NCBI GenBank assembly: GCA_013398015.1 | Contig: VZRR01004525.1 | Span: 62,001 to 126,000, forward strand | Direction: 5' to 3' | Length of the DNA stretch: 64,000 nucleotides | DNA from: Oreocharis arfaki | Lineage: Eukaryota > Chordata > Aves > Passeriformes > Paramythiidae | Part shown: positions 62,101-64,000 of the stretch, in pieces | Position numbering within the stretch: position 1 is the first letter of the stretch | Layout of the letters: every line of letters begins with the position of its first letter | Made by a program: the position numbers and the translations under genes | The notes under the pieces: model-generated | What the model was told of the DNA's origin: nothing | Database searches by the model: none | Seen by the model: only the letters and a program-made list of their open reading frames with translations

Positions 62101-64000
62101 AAAAGCCCAGGACTCAATATAATTAACCAGCTCCAAGAAGATTTTTTGCCTAGCTCTGAGAAAGAGGTTTATTTTAATCTCTTCTGTTCACCCCCCGACT
62201 AACCCACAACATTCAGCTATGCCCTTGCTGAAATGAATCCAGTTTCCAAGGAAGACTAGTACCAGCTCTGCTACCAGTGTGGGGGATTGAACACCCGTTG
62301 ATCTCTCATTTCCCAAAAATAAAAGTCACATTGTTACATAAAAGAATGACTGCAGAAGTGTTGTGCACAGAATCAGATCCACTCACGTTGTACTGACACT
62401 TCTCTCCTGGGAGTGAGCAGCAGCAGGCACTCATCCTGCAAGAAGTGCCTGAATTAAAGGCACCATTTATCTGCCCCACAACCTGATCCAGAGGCACCCA
62501 ACAAACTGCCACGAAAAAAAACTCACTGGCCAGTTGACCCATGTTCACATCTCCCTTCCTTCTAAAGGGAGCACAAATGCTCCCTTTATCCTGTCCCCCC
62601 TCTTCGTGCACCCAACACAAACACCCACCTCCTTCCTGAATACTGTTTCTCTGCCTCTAGCATCAAAGGCACTGTGTGAGTGCTGGTGTTGCTCAAGAAC
62701 AACTCACTGCATCTTTCAAAACAGTGTCTTTTCACAGTGTGGGGTGGGATTTTGAAGGGGCCTATATGACTTAGCTGTGGAAATGCCACTATCCTCCCAT
62801 CTGTTCAAATACCTCCTACCTCCTCGTGAGCCAGCCTTGCTGTGAACGATACTTCCCCTTCAATAGTTTACCTACACCAATATCAACTTTTACTCAGCAC
62901 TTCCTCCACAAGCATCACTGTGCTCCCAGTGCTGCCATCACCACAGTGGATATCCTCCTGGCACCTTCAACCCTCTGCTCCCACAGCTCCATGCCAGCAC
63001 CCGGCTGCAGTGCCAGCTGAGAACAGCCAGGCTGGTGTCCTCCCCAGTTCATTTGTTTGTTTTGGGTAACCAGTTTCACATACAGACTAACAGCACAGTT
63101 CACAATACTCTGTCTCAGCAGCACCACTGGTGAACTGTATCCCTGCTCTTTCCATGTGCAGCCACAGCACTGCCCCTTTCAGCCAGGCACAGAAATCACA
63201 CCACCAACCTCCTTTCAGATACTCTGTAAGGCTGTTGTTCCTCATGGTCACTCATATCCTCCATCCTCCAGAACACCCTCTCATTTTTGCTCTTTCCCTT
63301 GCAGCAGGGGCAGGAAGTATAGGTCAGATTTTGAGAAGTGCTTTAGCTTTAAAGGATTTTAGGAGTCTGACCCTGAGTTTCTCATTATGTGTTTGCATTC
63401 TGCCAGGAAAGCAGGGTTCCTGCCCAACTGAGAGCACTGAGTCCAACTGCAATAAGAATGATTCTACTAAATACAGCAATTATAGCCCTTGAGCTCAGAG
63501 TCAAAGCTCTGCATCAAATTCATCCACATAAGGATGAAGACTGCCCAGCTGAGAAAATAAAATGCAATCCAAGATCTGAACAGCACTTAGCATCTTCAAG
63601 GCTCTGCCTACGAGTAAGATGAAAAAAATCTTGAGAGAGGTCTCTTACATAGCAATAGTTTAAAAAGAAAATAATAAGTATCCGTCAGACAATTTTTTAT
63701 TTAAATTAACTCGCTACAGCACCTGAAATATCCACTAGACTGCCTCACAGGCTTTTACATGCCTTACTCTTTCCAAAGATCCTACTACAAGTGGAGCCAG
63801 TGTCATCTTGCCATCACTGCCTCTGTCCTTCTCATCTCTTCCATCATTGGTCTTTGCCCATCCCTGCAGTCATCAGTAACACAGCAAAGTCAGAAATGTA
63901 CTGGAGTCAAACACAATGCTCCAGCCAATGTTCCTGAGACCCAAAGAGCCCGTGAAAATTTCCAAACACTGCCACATAAAATCCCAATATTCCCATGGCT

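Larger units (their letters stand above)
53393..64000 (-). other. UNC13B: Region upstream of the giant exon (intron or 5' flank)
   Basis: No coding exon was recognised in these 10.6 kb. It carries an alternating TA/TG repeat (55467-55572), a CR1 fragment (57058-57320), a relatively CpG-rich block (59040-59350) and a possible promoter (61850-62100). It is probably intronic for the ubiquitous isoform and 5' flank or leader intron for the brain isoform. Confidence 0.65.

Overview
The window is vertebrate nuclear DNA, most likely from a bird. It carries several CR1 LINE fragments of avian type whose 3' ends show the usual degenerate ATTCTATGATT repeats, the introns are moderately compact, and base composition is AT-leaning. 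There is no sign of bacterial, plasmid or phage organisation.

Essentially everything recognisable belongs to one gene on the minus strand, UNC13B (Munc13-2), a presynaptic vesicle-priming factor. Transcription runs from right to left. Seventeen coding exons were placed by protein similarity, splice sites and phase. From 5' to 3' they are: the giant brain-type N-terminal exon (50935-53383); two linker exons (39622-39668, 35248-35326); a 6-nt microexon (34471-34476); a linker exon (33451-33525); the C1 zinc finger (32588-32807); the C1-C2B linker (24618-24845); the C2B domain (24168-24309, 15375-15544); the C2B/MUN junction (14402-14517); and seven MUN exons (12389-12552, 10246-10396, 9160-9228, 6814-6903, 5236-5370, 4305-4438, 3307-3392). 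From 39668 leftward every intron phase matches. The remaining MUN exons and C2C lie beyond the left edge. The exons of the ubiquitous isoform with an N-terminal C2A domain were not found and probably lie beyond the right edge. Sequence such as LPPEEQGPSIRNLDFWPKLI fits UNC13B better than UNC13A or UNC13C. In birds this region is expected on chromosome Z (known synteny, not visible here).

Between the giant exon and the first shared exon the phase does not close directly, so a small bridging exon or another donor must exist. Two low-confidence candidates are given: a 23-nt exon at 46164-46186, and an ATG-bearing exon at 48270-48326 that could be an alternative first exon.

The most interesting observation is that the giant exon encodes a coiled coil followed by a domain that reads like the RRM plus C-terminal domain of a LINE-1-type ORF1 protein. 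This suggests that the brain-specific N-terminus of Munc13-2, and the related one of Munc13-3, descends from a domesticated retrotransposon ORF1. Other points of note are the microexon, an RFX X-box palindrome, a homeodomain-site-rich block beside a MUN exon, a possible distal promoter near 61.9 kb, an 88-bp tandem duplication and a few hairpins. No second gene, RNA gene or intact mobile element could be supported.
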